A DNA stretch of 64,000 nt from Amoebidium appalachense. Its lineage: Eukaryota > Ichthyosporea. Made by a program: the position numbers and the translations under genes. Every line of letters starts with the position of its first letter. Position 1 is the first letter of the stretch. Positions 1 through 22,755 of the stretch are shown piece by piece. The notes beneath the pieces were generated by a model. It had not been told where the DNA came from, did no database searches, and saw nothing but the letters and a program-made list of their open reading frames with translations. Location: contig CAVNZM010000016.1 in assembly GCA_963693365.1 (NCBI GenBank), positions 7,192,001 to 7,256,000 of the forward strand. The letters run 5' to 3'.

Positions 1-342
1 CGGGGAGGAGGGAGCAGTAGAGGTGGGGGTGCCAAGCTCGAGAGTGGACATACTGCCATTGCCAAAGAAAATCTGCTCGAACATGTACGAATTGACATCG
101 TCGGGGAGGGGGGTGCTGGCCACCTCATCCTGCCAGTCAAGGAGAGGGAGGATGGGGGCTGGGGACCCGACGGAGGAGCAAGCGTCGGATGGTGGGGGAG
201 TGGGCATGTCAAAGCGCACGGTACACTCATCCACACTAGAGGCAAGGTCCAGGGGGAAAAGGTCATCAACATCGAGAAGGATGGTCTCATCGGGGAGGTC
301 CACATCGGGGAAGTCCGCAAGCGATGTCATGTCTAGCTCCAT
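1..342 (-). CDS. Acidic transcription-factor-like protein, N-terminal part (runs off left edge)
   Basis: Reading the minus strand from the ATG at 342-340 gives 114 codons without a stop up to the window edge. The peptide begins MELDMTSLADFPDVDLPDE and is rich in D, E, L, F, P, S and T, with clusters such as LLDVDDLFPLDL and later a W/D/E patch. Alternating acidic and bulky hydrophobic residues are typical of transactivation domains, as in the N-termini of bZIP or similar factors; that is inference, because no DNA-binding domain lies within the window. An in-frame stop about 27 bases upstream of the ATG supports this start. A TATA/CCAAT promoter sits about 360-415 bases upstream. The rest of the gene, and so its family, is beyond the left edge. 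Confidence 0.55.
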   Translation of the reverse strand, partial: MELDMTSLADFPDVDLPDETILLDVDDLFPLDLASSVDECTVRFDMPTPPPSDACSSVGSPAPILPLLDWQDEVASTPLPDDVNSYMFEQIFFGNGSMSTLELGTPTSTAPSSP

Positions 343-2606
343 GATGGCGTGTGTTGCTTCTAGAAACTACCTGTATATGCTATTCACCAGGCCGCCAGAT
401 ACAGCCCAAAATAAAGTATGAGAGCCTGGGTTTGAGTGAAGGAAACATAGAAACTGTGCGTGGGAACAGTTGGGTGTACTATGCTACACCCTGTGTGGAA
501 AAACGAGCAAAACCCCAAGACAGGCTGGCTCTGTGGATGCTAAAGGCACAGCTAGCTCACTGGCTGCGTGTGCACGCGTACACAAATACAAAAGGGGGCA
601 GACTCCGTGTGCGTTTACAAAACAAAGCCCGGCCAAGTTCTTGGGGCGATATTTGGCCCGCAAGCGGTAAACTGGGCAATAATGTGAATAGAAACTGTTT
701 ATATAGGTCACACCTGACCGGCAGATGATTGGGCCACGAGACGCCTCTTGTCATTGGCTTGAATGCCGAGAATCAGACATCGGGCGATCTTGATAACATC
801 ATACGTAAATAAATAACAAATGAAAACGTAGTTTATATACATAATCCATACCCTTGAAATATTTATTAATTTTCTGTATGCATTTTGAATATCAATGCAT
901 CGTCACGTGTTTGGTATTTAGGGGTAAGTTGAGAGCCCCGTTGTGAACTACGCTGGTTTTGATTGGTTTAGATCATGTGTCGACATTGCCGCTGACGCCC
1001 GTCTGCCGTTCAGTCCCAGATTTCCTCGCCGCGTGCTCGCCGTTGATTCGTTCACATAACAGTCAAAGGGACCGTTGCTTTTGTGTGGGGCTCTTTACTT
1101 CTATGGTAGATTTATTACCTAGAGGCTTTTACAGCAAACTATAAACGTGTTTCGCTTTGTTCACTGATGCCTGCTGTGTAAATACAGACAAACGAAATCA
1201 GATTGAACGACTCAAACACAAAGCGAAAATGTGGTGCATTCGTAACCAGTCAATGCCCGCAATTATCACGACTGCATCTTGACCCTTGCTTTATGTTGTA
1301 GATCCGTGCCTGGCTCACCGTCACTGCTGTGGTCCTGCAGCTTACGCGGTGCATTTTTCCCAGATATTTTTTTTTACTTCTTCTACAATAATGCAGAATA
1401 GTATTGCGATAGGAGTTTATTATAATTCTTGTTGACTAGAAGTTTATCCCGAGGCCCATGCAGTACAAAAAATAAATGACCAGATTTGTGCGCTTGATCT
1501 CGGGCGGAGCGCCTATTTGTCTGCCAGTAACCAATGAAAACACACTTCGCTCTCATTTCACTGTACTTTCCGATCACATTATCCCAAAACCGATGAGGCA
1601 AAAAACCAAGCCTTCTCTTTGCGAATAAAATCAAATATCCACATGCAAAATAATGAATTGTGCTCTAAGGTACGGGTAATCTATTCCTAATGAATGGTTT
1701 TATCACAACCTTTATTGGAGTCGGTGTAGAAGGTTAAAGCTATAACAAGCAAATACAAACCACCTTGCGGGGGGCGCTTGTGAGCCAAATTTTACATTTT
1801 TACCATAGAAAGTGAAGAATCACTACAACAGCAAAATAAAAGATTCTATTTTCTGTTTACAGACAATAAAAAAAGTATAAAATCTATATTTATTTCAAAA
1901 ACTAGTACGCACTTTCCTTGAGTCCTTCCAAAACATCCGTTGCTAAGAAAATAAAGGTCCTCAAAATCCTACAAGGAGCCCGTGACCTGCAGTAGTCGTG
2001 GCGGCCAAAAAAATTCTCATGCGCTCCTATTGGCCGGAAATGCAAAGAAACATGACCAAATAAAGGCATATCTTATTTAGCTATCGCTTTTGGGCTCCGA
2101 TTGGTTGTATGAAGAATTCCAGAAGTCTCCATCGATCTGAACAACAAAGGCCCGTGGGCCCGCCGCCCGTGAGCATTTTGCCTGAGTGGGCGTCGCCAAC
2201 GTCGGTCAAGGAATCAGTCAGCTGGAAATTCTTTCTCCCAAGGTGCTTTTTGGCTTAGAATAGAATTCCTCACAAGCACTCGGTCGCTCCAAAGCTGCAT
2301 TGAAGCTTATTGATAGAAGCTCTCCATCCTGCCGTATGCTGCAAGGGTAAAGGCTGAATCAAACTTATGTCATTCAATTGATCACAAAGAACAAACTGAC
2401 AAGCCCTTTAAGCTAATGGCCCACGTTCCAATCGCCCCCGCGGCATGTTCGTGAGCCACCGCTTTTATCCTCGCCAATAAAGTCGATTTCACCGTCCAAA
2501 TCACCGACAGAACGCAGGCTTCTGATTGGCTCTGCGCATACGTTACAGGTGCGACAACGGGCCCCAACTGGTGGCATTGTGAGCCACTTCGTAGACTCTG
2601 AAGAGA
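343..2606. other. Intergenic, AT-rich, with scattered CCAAT motifs
   Basis: Beyond the promoter at 699-757 I see no supported gene. The stretch is unique and moderately AT-rich, with CCAAT/ATTGG motifs in both orientations near 962, 1532, 2026, 2099, 2428 and 2523. Short open frames here show no recognisable domain. It may contain promoters of unrecognised or non-coding transcripts. Confidence 0.4.
699..757 (-). promoter_or_regulatory. TATA box with two upstream CCAAT boxes
   Basis: On the minus strand TATATAA lies at 705-699, with CCAAT at 732-728 and again at 757-753. Order and spacing (CCAAT about 25 and 50 bases upstream of TATA) fit a pol II core promoter for the leftward gene that starts at 342. 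The predicted start site would be near 670, giving a 5' leader of about 330 bases. Confidence 0.5.
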
Positions 2607-2843
2607 GTCGTCGATAGGGCCTTATGAAAAGATCCCGTGTATCTAGGTGATATTCAGGGGCAAGTTGGATACCAGATATATCTGGTGATAATCAGGGCAC
2701 CCCCGAGATCTATCCGGTGATATTCGGGGGGGTGCAAAGATTGATATATCAAAATGGATCTCTGAAGAGGTGATATATCCTGCCCTCAGAGGCGGGATAT
2801 ATCACGTCCACCTGGGGGGTATTATAGGAGTTATCTATATGTG

Positions 2844-3115
2844 TTGTGGCGGGAGTTTTGCCGCCAAAGGCTGCCAATCAAGCAAGAGGTAAACAAGCCA
2901 AAAGAAGTAATGAATGTTACAATAGCCATATTTGGGCAGTTGGATTTTACATCGAACCAATGTGCCAAGCTCCCGCCACATACGGCAATACGCCTGGAAA
3001 CTACCAACCACTCAAGTTCCCGCCCCAGACAGGCGGTTTTGACAGTTTGACGCATGTGCAAAGTTCTTTTCATCGGTATAAAGAGTGGTTTTTGGGCATT
3101 CTCGGTCAGTTCTCC
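2844..3115 (+). promoter_or_regulatory. Promoter-like block with E2F-like sites, CCAAT and TATA
   Basis: The stretch contains E2F-like motifs (GCGGGAGTTTTGCCGCC near 2849, CTCCCGCCAC near 2972, TTCCCGCCCC near 3018), CCAAT boxes near 2873 and 2958, and TATAAAG near 3077, followed about 30 bases on by an initiator-like TCAGTTC. The order resembles promoters of cell-cycle genes. No gene follows: the block runs into an (AC)n array inside the hAT-like element, so it may be captured promoter DNA. Confidence 0.35.
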
Positions 3116-3180
3116 CACTTCAGACACGTTTACTTTTTGAGAAACCAAGCGTTCCTTCTCCCTTAGTATACCACACATTG

Positions 3181-3598
<418 letters not shown>

Positions 3599-3761
3599 CG
3601 TGCGCACACGTGTATTCGCCTTAGATATTCGGGTTATAAGCTTAGTCAGTAAGTTGTCTGGACTGGATACTTTGGCCTGATAATTTTTTTCTTTTGACTG
3701 GATTTATTCGACGGAAAGATATGACAAGTATGCACGGCAGACTGAGAAGACAATAAAAACT

Positions 3762-4127
3762 TCACGAGTTATCCAGTAACAAGTGCATACTGAGATACCT
3801 GAACACTGTGTGAAAATCATATAAATACTCAATGTGACGACCAACAGAATTCAACAAAAAGTCTAAAGTGTTCACATTGCCAGCTAGTGTAGCAGATACC
3901 CGGAGGGAAAGAGGTAAAACGCGACATAAAAATTCACACCTATCAACATGCTTGCGATTAAAAAGGTCAGCACAAAAGTGGCACCAGCGGCGATGAAAAC
4001 AAGAATTACAGCGCCACTGCACAACTTCCCAGGCAATATCAACATCAGAGCACCATACAGACTTATCTACTAGGGTGGTATCCATACGTACAGCAGGAGA
4101 AATGTATCCTGCCAAATCAGGGCACAA
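3762..4127 (-). other. Unassigned open frame, 121 codons, in the hAT-like element
   Basis: An open frame with several Cys and His residues (for example CNSCFHRRWCHFC) that does not look like a simple-repeat translation. I do not recognise a domain. It could be a remnant of a transposase zinc-finger region or chance. It lies in the unique part of the element, between the (AC)n array and the right terminus. Confidence 0.15.
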
Positions 4128-4312
4128 ATAGGATACTTTTGATATATCTTTTGATATTCAGGGAGGTTTTCGGGATATATTTGAGATGATACTCAGGGCA
4201 TTCGCGAAAAAAAAAACGGGATAATCTAGGGCATTTGCGATATTTTCGTGATATATCCAGGTTGATACTCAGGGCGAAAAACAGGATATTTTCATAAGGC
4301 CGTAGTCGTCGT

Positions 4313-6250
4313 TGACGGCGTCGCCCGCCCGGCGTCACAGCAAAAAAAACATAGTTTTCTAGATCTGGTCATTTCTGTTTATGTTTTCTCGAAGAAAAAA
4401 GTAATCTCTGTTTGTTTATTACCTTTCAATGGAATGCCTTAACAGTTGTGGACGCGGAGATGTCGACAGGATGACTTACGCACGGGCTGCTTTTTTCAGC
4501 ACACACCCATTCACTCAAAAACGTTTTGTGATCACTTTGAGAGAGTAAGGTGCACCCGTCAGCCGTGCATGCATCACGTGCCACGTGTGTGTCACATATT
4601 GCCACGTGAGCAGAGTCTCTTTGACCTGCGTCTTCATGTGTCGTGACCTTATTCGGTGTCTTTTTTTAGTTCTTTGTTTAGCAACAGCAACAGAATACTG
4701 GCTTGTTGCCGAAAGAAGCCTGGGCGTCCGTCACAAGAAGCTCAGAAAAACCGTTACTTTGTGTGACACTGTGCAGGTATCAGGTTTGACCATCGTGTGT
4801 GTGTGTGTCTGCTCGTTAGCTCGCCTTCTGGTGTGGGTGCGTTTATTAGGTCGCCCTATGTGTGCACGTGTGCCCGGCGCTCGTTTCTACGTGTGTGTGT
4901 GCCACTCAAAATGCAACCGTCTTGGCCATTTTCTCCATCACGGACCTAGGCAAGAACGTAGTATACGCACTATGCATGCTTGTGTAGCCTAAGAGTGCAC
5001 ACATTTCAATTGTGTTTACACACTTGTCTTTTGTAGTAGGTGTGGCTATACAGGGACAGTGTGTGTGTGCTTGTGGCGTGTACATCGGTGACTCTGTGGC
5101 TGTTGATAACGCCTGGAACGTGTAGCAACAGGTACTTACTTGTCTTGTAATTAGTTCGACCAGCTATCAGAGCACTGCAGCTGTAGTCGAAGTGTCAGTT
5201 TTTTGTTGCTATGTACTATTCATGAATGTTATCATGTGTAGTAAACCTGCCAACCGAACGTTGCAACGTGGTGCACATGTATACTTTCAGGTTCAAGTGT
5301 CTTTGTGCCAGTTAACTTTTATCGGAGAATGAATTGGCTGTATGCATGCCATTTTCAGTTTATGTGTGGATAAGAACTTATACGTGGTATAACGATTGAA
5401 ACTCTTTTGTCATTGCATTGTCAACCACAATCCAGTTTCAATCGCAATGCTGGAATAATGGAATAACGTACAGTAACGTACAGCACTGATTCCAAGATCA
5501 TGTATGCCTTAGTGTTGGCGGCCCAGGTGCCCGTGTGTGACAGGGAGCTTGCACGTGTCCATGCCTTACAGGTTGCGTGTGTGTGTACATATGCCGGTTA
5601 CCTCATGTTTACGGAAGTGTGTCCCTCAAAGTGAAACTGTCTGTGCTCGTTCCCGGGCAGGGAAGCCTGGTGTGTGTGTGTGTGTCCCTGTGTGTAAGGG
5701 AGACGATCCGGGGGGGATGAAGGAGAGACACCGGGTGTGTTCTGGGAAATATCTGCGAAACACGATGACCACAGGCAGGCCATCCCAGCCACGGTGACGG
5801 CTGGGCTGTTCAACGACGATGGTGAGGACTAAATATATTTTGCTTGGTAGGCACACACTAGATAGGCTTTGCCCCATCACATGCATGTGGCAATCATGCA
5901 TTTGGTTGCACTGCACACACACTGAGCTATTACCACAAGCTTGCGCCACCTGGTGAAATCGGTCATGGTGGGTCGTCGGAGCCGGGGCTCGAGGAGGGTG
6001 AATGGGTGGGTTTGTGTGTGTGCGTGTGTGTGGGGGGGGGGGGGGGGGGGGGGGGGGAGGGGGAGGGGGGAGGGGGGGGAGGGGGGATAGCCACGTCTAC
6101 GCACAGCCTGAGCTGCGCAATCTTTTAAGGCGCGACTTATATATTATAACAACGAAGCGGGCAGGGGGAAAAATCCGAACAGGAATGGTCACACGGTGTT
6201 TCAGTTGGTGCTTGCTAATGCATATGCCACGCAGACGCGTAGCAACCCAA
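4313..6250. other. Intergenic, no gene seen
   Basis: Unique sequence with GT-rich patches near 4795-5070 and 5575-5700 and a short duplication of ACGTACAGTA near 5465-5480. A run of G with few interruptions lies at 6031-6086. Open frames here lack recognisable domains. Confidence 0.4.
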
Positions 6251-6672
6251 CACCTGCAGCATATACAATGACACACACACAGGCTGCATGCAAACTTCAC
6301 ACGACCAAACTGGCAATGAAGACCACCTTGGGCAAAGCATAATCACCAAAATTGTTTCACTGTGACACCTTCCCTGCCACACACACCTGCAGCATATACA
6401 AGGACACACACTCACAGGCTGCAAACACACCCATGCACACTTCATAAAGACCACATTATGAATGAATACCACCTTGGGCAAAGCACAATCACCAACAGAT
6501 TGTTTCAACACACCTTTCTCTGCCACACACACCTGCAGAATATACAATGACACACACACAGGCTGCAAACACACGCATGCACACTTCATACAGACCACCT
6601 TGTGAATGAAGACCACCCTGGGCAAAGCACAATCACCAACATTGTTTCAACACACCTTCCCTGCCACACCCA
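6251..6672. repeat. Three tandem copies of a 133-146 bp unit
   Basis: Copies begin at about 6251, 6384 and 6530. Each runs from CACCTGCAG(C/A)ATATACA through GACCACCTTGGGCAAAGCA(C/T)AATCACCAA to a CCTTCCCTGCCACAC boundary. Copies differ by substitutions and small indels, so this is an older tandem amplification just downstream of the uS14m gene. Confidence 0.85.
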
Positions 6673-6800
6673 TGGCCACCCTCTCATCTCACGACGTTAG
6701 GCATCCACACAGATCACCAAACAACCGGGCGCGGATAAGACACATTCAAACATTCAAACACGTGATGATAGTATTAACATTGTGCACCCACCAGGGGCGT

Positions 6801-7325
6801 CTAGTAGCTGTAGTGATGAACCCCAGGCATAAGGCACTTGTGCGCCAGATCCCTCAGCGTGAACCGATCCACCCCCAGGTCACGGATAATCGATCTTCCC
6901 TTTCCGTTGTAGAGGGATCGGTTGCGAATGCGTGATGGGCATGAATCCTTTGGCATGGCGTGAAGTCGCAACTGAGCCTGCATGCGGATGGCTGGGGGGA
7001 CAGCCTGACTGCACGTGACAGCCTTCAGCGCCCGCCTCTCCGACTCGTACTTTGCCACGGTGATGCGTTTCCTAAGGTCCTTTCTAAGCGCGTGGTTGAG
7101 CATATCTGTAGGGGGAAGCTTGGACGCATTCATCAAGTCAACTTCCCATGGTGGGAGGGGTCTGACGTTTGCTTTTGGCGGTGGCGGAGCTGTGGCCTCT
7201 TTGGCTGGGGCAGCGGGCTTGGCGGCGGGCTTTGGTGCTGCCTTGGCAAAGGCACGTGTGAGGGTGAGAGGGACGGCCTGGGAAGGCACACACAGGGCAC
7301 GGTGGATCTGGCGCAGTGAAAACAT
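6801..7325 (-). CDS. Mitochondrial small-subunit ribosomal protein uS14m
   Basis: A 174-residue protein. The C-terminal third (about residues 125-174) carries the uS14 signature: a basic SRIRNRSLYNGKGR segment followed by GVDRFTLRDLAHKCLMPGV, matching the R-x-R-C/S-x-x-T/N-G-R and F-R-x-LA-x-x-G-x-I/M-PG pattern of bacterial and mitochondrial S14. The zinc-binding Cys pairs of some S14 proteins are absent, as in many mitochondrial forms. Residues 1-30 are basic and hydroxylated without acidic residues and look like a mitochondrial targeting peptide; an Ala/Pro/Lys linker follows (about 28-52). The ATG at 7325 is preferred to the upstream one at 7439 because it starts the targeting peptide. 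A TTGCAG lies immediately before it, so the 5' leader may contain an intron ending there. It is transcribed away from the Prp43 gene. Confidence 0.85.
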   Translation of the reverse strand: MFSLRQIHRALCVPSQAVPLTLTRAFAKAAPKPAAKPAAPAKEATAPPPPKANVRPLPPWEVDLMNASKLPPTDMLNHALRKDLRKRITVAKYESERRALKAVTCSQAVPPAIRMQAQLRLHAMPKDSCPSRIRNRSLYNGKGRSIIRDLGVDRFTLRDLAHKCLMPGVHHYSY

Positions 7326-7610
7326 CTGCAACGTCAAGAAGATTAGTGGTGTGTCTAAAGTGGTCGTGAGGTAGTGTGGCAGGCAGGATAGAGACTGCTG
7401 AGAGAGAGAAAAGCCAACCCCAAACAGCGGAGTAGACATACTGTGGTAAATAGAGTTTATAGAGAAGGGAAAGGGGCAAACACAAGAGACCAGCTGTGAA
7501 AAACTTCATAAATACCGAAACGAAATGACCTGAAGGACAGACGTGTGTGAAAGACAAATATCAGCATCGTGGCTGCGCCGGTGTGTGTGTTCCCGCGCGT
7601 GTGTGCTAGG

Positions 7611-8134
<524 letters not shown>

Positions 8135-8634
8135 TAGAGCGCATGTCTGTGTGTGGGCCTGGGTATGTGTGTTTGTGTGTGTGTAGTGTATTTTGTGCAT
8201 GATAAGCCCGTTGCATGTGTCCAAATGCTTGTGTGGGTGCAGGTGCACCCATGTGTCGATGTGTGCAAACGTGTGTGCTTGTGTGCGTCTATGTGTGTGC
8301 CCCTTAGTGCATCTGTGTGCAGCATGCATGCTTGCACGTGTGTGCATGTGTCTCGTATGTGTAGACTGCAAGTGGGTCACACGGGTGTGCATGTGAAGGC
8401 ATGCTATAAAACGGAGCAAGGTGAGAAAGGGAGTCTGGGGTTAAAGAGGTATATGGTACAGGAAACATGTTTCATCTGCCGTAAGTGCAAGAAAGTGATA
8501 GAGAAGATGTACCTGGGGTTGCGGGGGAAGAGGAGGGTTAAATGGAGTTGGTCTTGGCAGAATATGTCGGGGGTAAAACCCGAAGCGCCTTGAAAGATGA
8601 ACGAGAGCAGACAAGGCAGAGGGGTTGGTGTGTT

Positions 8635-8636
<2 letters not shown>

Positions 8637-8674
<38 letters not shown>
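8637..8674. repeat. Uninterrupted G run, 38 bases
   Basis: A homopolymer of 38 G on the plus strand, in the uS14m-Prp43 intergenic region. Confidence 0.95.
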
Positions 8675-8676
<2 letters not shown>

Positions 8677-9778
8677 AGGGCGAGAGATGGGGCAGAAAAC
8701 GAAACTGGTGTAACAAGTCAAGCGAGCAAAAGGTTTTGGGCGAGGTACAGCAGTTTGAGAAAATAAAGAAGCCGTAAGGCAGGAAGAAACGGAAGGGTCG
8801 AAATACCGATTGTGACTGCGAACGGCCAAAGGAGAGAGGGAGGGAGGGAGGGAGGAGAAACACTGTCACCTACACCAGTAGAGGATTAGGGAAAGGGCAC
8901 GGGGAACAGGAAACATGCCGAACATGAATAATAGAAAAGTGAGAAACACCCTTAAGGAAAGAAAAAGGAAGGAGGGAGGGAGGGGCGAGCGCACGGACAT
9001 AAGTTGTTGAAAGTGGAAGGAAAGTGGGACGAACTAAGCTTCTCGGTGTCGAAGCAGTGATGAAGGTGGAAATATGCGTAAGTGTGTGGGTATTGGGCGT
9101 GTGGGTGTGCAAGAGTGCGCTAGCACACCTAGGAACATCAGAACTATATACAAAGAAACATGCAACTCACCTTCAACGCTTCTGCCAGACAGCTCCTTTG
9201 GGAAACTTTGCGAGTAGCCTAACCCTTCCAACGCTGCCACAAACTACTCCCAAGTCCTGTAATGATATCCAACCACCACGCTCACAAATTGTGGGTACCA
9301 AAGTTAATCCTAGAACCAAAATGCTCCTACTTTCCTTTCTCAGAAACACTCGAAACTTGTCATTCCTGCGAAGTGAACTGACGGCGTGTGCCAGTCTGAA
9401 TGTGAAATTTCGGCTTTGGGGTTGTAAGCTTGTTTTTATGTATCGATTGGGGTCTTTCCGAGAGGTTGGCTGAAGTTTTCTTTTAATCGTACTGGACTCT
9501 ATTAACTGCTACAAATAATTAACAATTTAGTGTTATAGTACTTTAATCTTCTGTTGGTTTATATCATGCAACCATATGTTGCCCAAGGACGCTCAGATTG
9601 CGGTGACTTCAACGATCTTGCCGCCGGGCGCAGGCGACCAGCGCAACACAAGTCTTCTGTGCACGTGTACAAATTGTCTACGCTTACGTGCACCTGTTAG
9701 GGTTTTATTTTCTTTCTGCTTCGTGCATTCCCGACACCAACCTCATAACCAGTTGCGGGCGCAGGGGCATAACTGTAA

Positions 9779-19153
<9,375 letters not shown>

Positions 19154-20225
19154 CCTTATATGGAATGAAGACATTGCCTTATTTGGAAGGGGCCACGTGA
19201 CTTGGACGAAGCTGGAGCGTTTACGTCATTAGGTCGCCCACAATCTAGTTTCCCTTTCGATTTGTTCCTTTCTTGTGGGAGGTTAGGGGGGGGGAAGGGA
19301 GGGGAGAGGGGAGAGGGGGGGGGGGGGGGGGGGGGGGGGATATCACAATGAAATTTTCTTGATGGTTGTGTCTTGTCTAATGCAGCTGGCTTCTTGTTTG
19401 CATTATCAGTTGCTTTAATTATGTGTGTGGAAGGGCCAGGCGTCAACCCACTCATAACTAAAAGTGTTTGTCACCATTATGCATAGCAGTTCTGCTTTGT
19501 CTATGGGTACTATTTTATGATTACGCCACCTACAAACACCATTGAGTTTTAATTTTTTATCTCTAAATGCTTGCCTACTCGTGTGATTTTGGAAAGGGGT
19601 TGTGATGGTCTAGACAAAAGGTGTGTGTGTGGGTGTGGGTGTGTGTGTGTGTGTTGGGGGGGGGGGGAGGGGGGGGGGGGGGGGGGGGGGGGGTATATGC
19701 TGTCTTGAACGTGCATAGGATATGTGTGGTATGGGTATAGGCTTCGAGACACGAGTGCAGGTGTATTGGAAATTTCAAACAACTGTATGACGGCGGTGCA
19801 GGCACGGCATTGATTTTTATAAAAACCGGTATATTGGAAACGAAAATTGGATGTTGCTGTGATTATATGTGGCCAGGGCAAGGCATGGATAGAGAACAGT
19901 AAATTTCCATTAAAAACGGGAAAACTACACAGTGGTGATCTCAGCAGTCATAGGTGCAGGGTTGATGCCCCTGTGTTGCGTTTAATTGTGTACATGCATG
20001 TGGGTGCCTGTACCACGTGTCATGTGTGTGCACGTGCGCGTTCAGTGTGTGGGTGTGTTTGGATGTGCAACTTGAATGTGTTGCATGCTTCCTCAACTCG
20101 CTGTGCATGTGCTTGCAAATGCGCTCTGTGTATCATGCATATCCGCACGCCCGCACTCTCTGCATGATGTAGGTGATTGTACATGTGCAGCCGGCCGGCT
20201 GAGACGTCGACGTCTCCCTCCTCCC

Positions 20226-20257
<32 letters not shown>

Positions 20258-20307
20258 AGCCGCCGCCGCCGCCGCCCGCTGCCCGTCCCCCTGGGCCTCA
20301 CTTCCAA

Positions 20308-20505
20308 ACACACACACATGCTTTATACAAACACACACGCACGTCTTATACAAACACACACACTCGTGTTATACAAACACACACACTCGTGTTATACAAA
20401 CACACACACACAAACACACACATGCGTGTTATGCAAACACACACACACGTGTTATACAAATATACACAAACGTGTTATACACACACACGCACGTGTTATA
20501 CATTG
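20308..20505. repeat. Minisatellite of about 21 bp units with GTTATAC core
   Basis: About nine units of the form (CA)n-CGTGTTATACAAA; early units read CTTTATACAAA or CTTATACAAA. Unit length varies through the CA part. It appears to be an (AC)n array that acquired and amplified a GTTATACAA interruption. Confidence 0.85.
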
Positions 20506-20618
20506 CACACACGTACACATTTGGCACCCAGTGGCACAAGTATCAGTGCAGTTGCATTCAACCATGGCCCGGAGACTTATTATTATAATTATGTTTGGGC
20601 AAAATCGCCGATAATAGA

Positions 20619-20760
<142 letters not shown>

Positions 20761-22059
20761 TTGGGGGGAGAGGGGAAAGTTATCCGGGATGTAGCTCAAT
20801 ATCATCTCGTTTTCTACATATGCATCTTGTCGGGTGGAAGTCGTTTCGCTTTGAGGTCAGCACCTCATCCCTGCATGTACAAATATAGACAACACATCCA
20901 AGCTCTAACCAAAAGGCAGGCCCCCACCTAAACCCACATTGCACGGGTAGACTGCACACTGCATTCCACCGCCTGTTTTCAACCAATCACATTCATCCGA
21001 TTGACGTAAACACATTCTTTCGCAACTGCACCCAAGCCCTACTTCAGGATGTAAATGTTTCTGCCCAAACAACTTTGCGCACGACTGTGATCATCATCCA
21101 CAAGTTCAAAAAAAAAAAAATAAGAATGAGTTCTATCGGACTGGGGCACAAAAATGAGCACCAATATTTTGTGATATTGGTGCCGACTTGATCTGCCATT
21201 CAAAGTGCTTTTACCCACTGCATGTGTGGCGATATCTTTTTTAACTAAGGCGTTGACATATCGATAAATGTATGTGAACCTGTGTGTGTGGGTGTTGTGT
21301 GTTTTGTTTGTGTTTGTGTGTCACAGTCTGCAGGGGGTGTGCATGTGTGTGTGTTCGTGCGTGCAGCAAGTTGTGTGTTTGTGTGTGTGCGTGTGTGTGT
21401 GTGTGTGCGCGCGCGCGGGCACACACACACGTGCGCATGTGTGAGTGCGTGTGTGCATGCTTGTGTGTGCACGTGTGCGTGTTGGCGCGCGCACGTGCGT
21501 GCGTGTGTACATGTGTGCGTACGTGTGTGCATGTTTGCCCTGAGTGCATGTGTGTGTGTACGTGTGTACGTGTGTGTGTCTGTGTGCCTCGATATATAAT
21601 GAGTGACACTGTGTGCACATATATGCGTTCATTTGCCGCAAAAGTTTTGCCAGCATGCAAGTCAGCAACCAATATTAAGGTGTCTGGGTATATATGTATT
21701 TATGACCATCATGCATGCATGCACATGGGCTAGAACATGGGCACGTGTGTATACTGAGACGGTGTGGTTGACGTGTGCAGCCTAAAAACACGATGTGCAG
21801 CGGCCCCAATCCCACATTTTGTACATGCACGTGCTAAGTTTGAACAAAAACAAACACAAACTCCCCCCCTCCCCCTTCCTGAGGCTCGCCCCCTCCCCCT
21901 CCACGCCCCCCCCCCTTCCCCCCTCCCCCCAGCCCCCTTTTACCCCTTATGATCAGAGCCCCCTCCAAGGCCACCTTCCCCAATAAGTCCAGTAGAACTT
22001 AACCCCCTCCCCCCCACCTTTCCTCGATCCCCAACACTGCAACCAAATCAATCCGACAA

Positions 22060-22266
22060 AAGGCTTAACCCCCCATTCCCCCCCCCCCCCCCCCCCCTCC
22101 CCCCCCCCCCCCTCCCTCCCCCCCCCCCCCCCCCCCTCCCTTCCCCTCCCCAGCCCCTCCCTCCCCCTTACCCCCCGGGGCCCCCTCTCCCATACGTACA
22201 CAGACTGGGCAGATAGGTGCATATGAACACTGAGTCACAGCCCCTCTTCCCCCCATGCCCTTCCCC

Positions 22267-22315
<49 letters not shown>

Positions 22316-22715
22316 CCCATCCCAGGACTCTCCGGGACAGATCCACACACATGCCTTCATGCACACGCAGTGACCCCACTGCATTGAAAAGGCACCAAAG
22401 CACATCCTGACAACAATCCACACCGCCCACATGGCCACCATCGGGCACACGTACATGCACAATCCATTAACCCAGCCACCCAAATGAACGCAAATGCATA
22501 TATACTATATGCTCCAGGAATCTGCATCTCAGCCACCAAGTGCACGGATTCTACTACAGGCATGCGCCAACCCTCTCCCACGCACCCACCTATCCCTTCC
22601 CCCCCCCCCCTCCCCCCCCCCCCCCCCCCCCTTCTCCCCCCCCCCCCCCCCCCCCCCTTCAAGGAGGCTCATTAATACCACAACCTACCACGGCAACCGG
22701 CCCTTCGCATCCACC

Positions 22716-22755
<40 letters not shown>

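Noticed and set aside
23-421. 132-codon plus-strand frame
   Set aside because: It is the antisense shadow of the acidic minus-strand frame, which has a better composition and a promoter.
9024-9473. 149-codon plus-strand frame upstream of Prp43
   Set aside because: Composition is not repeat-derived, but there is no recognisable domain and it lies in the expected promoter region of Prp43; not supportable as a gene.
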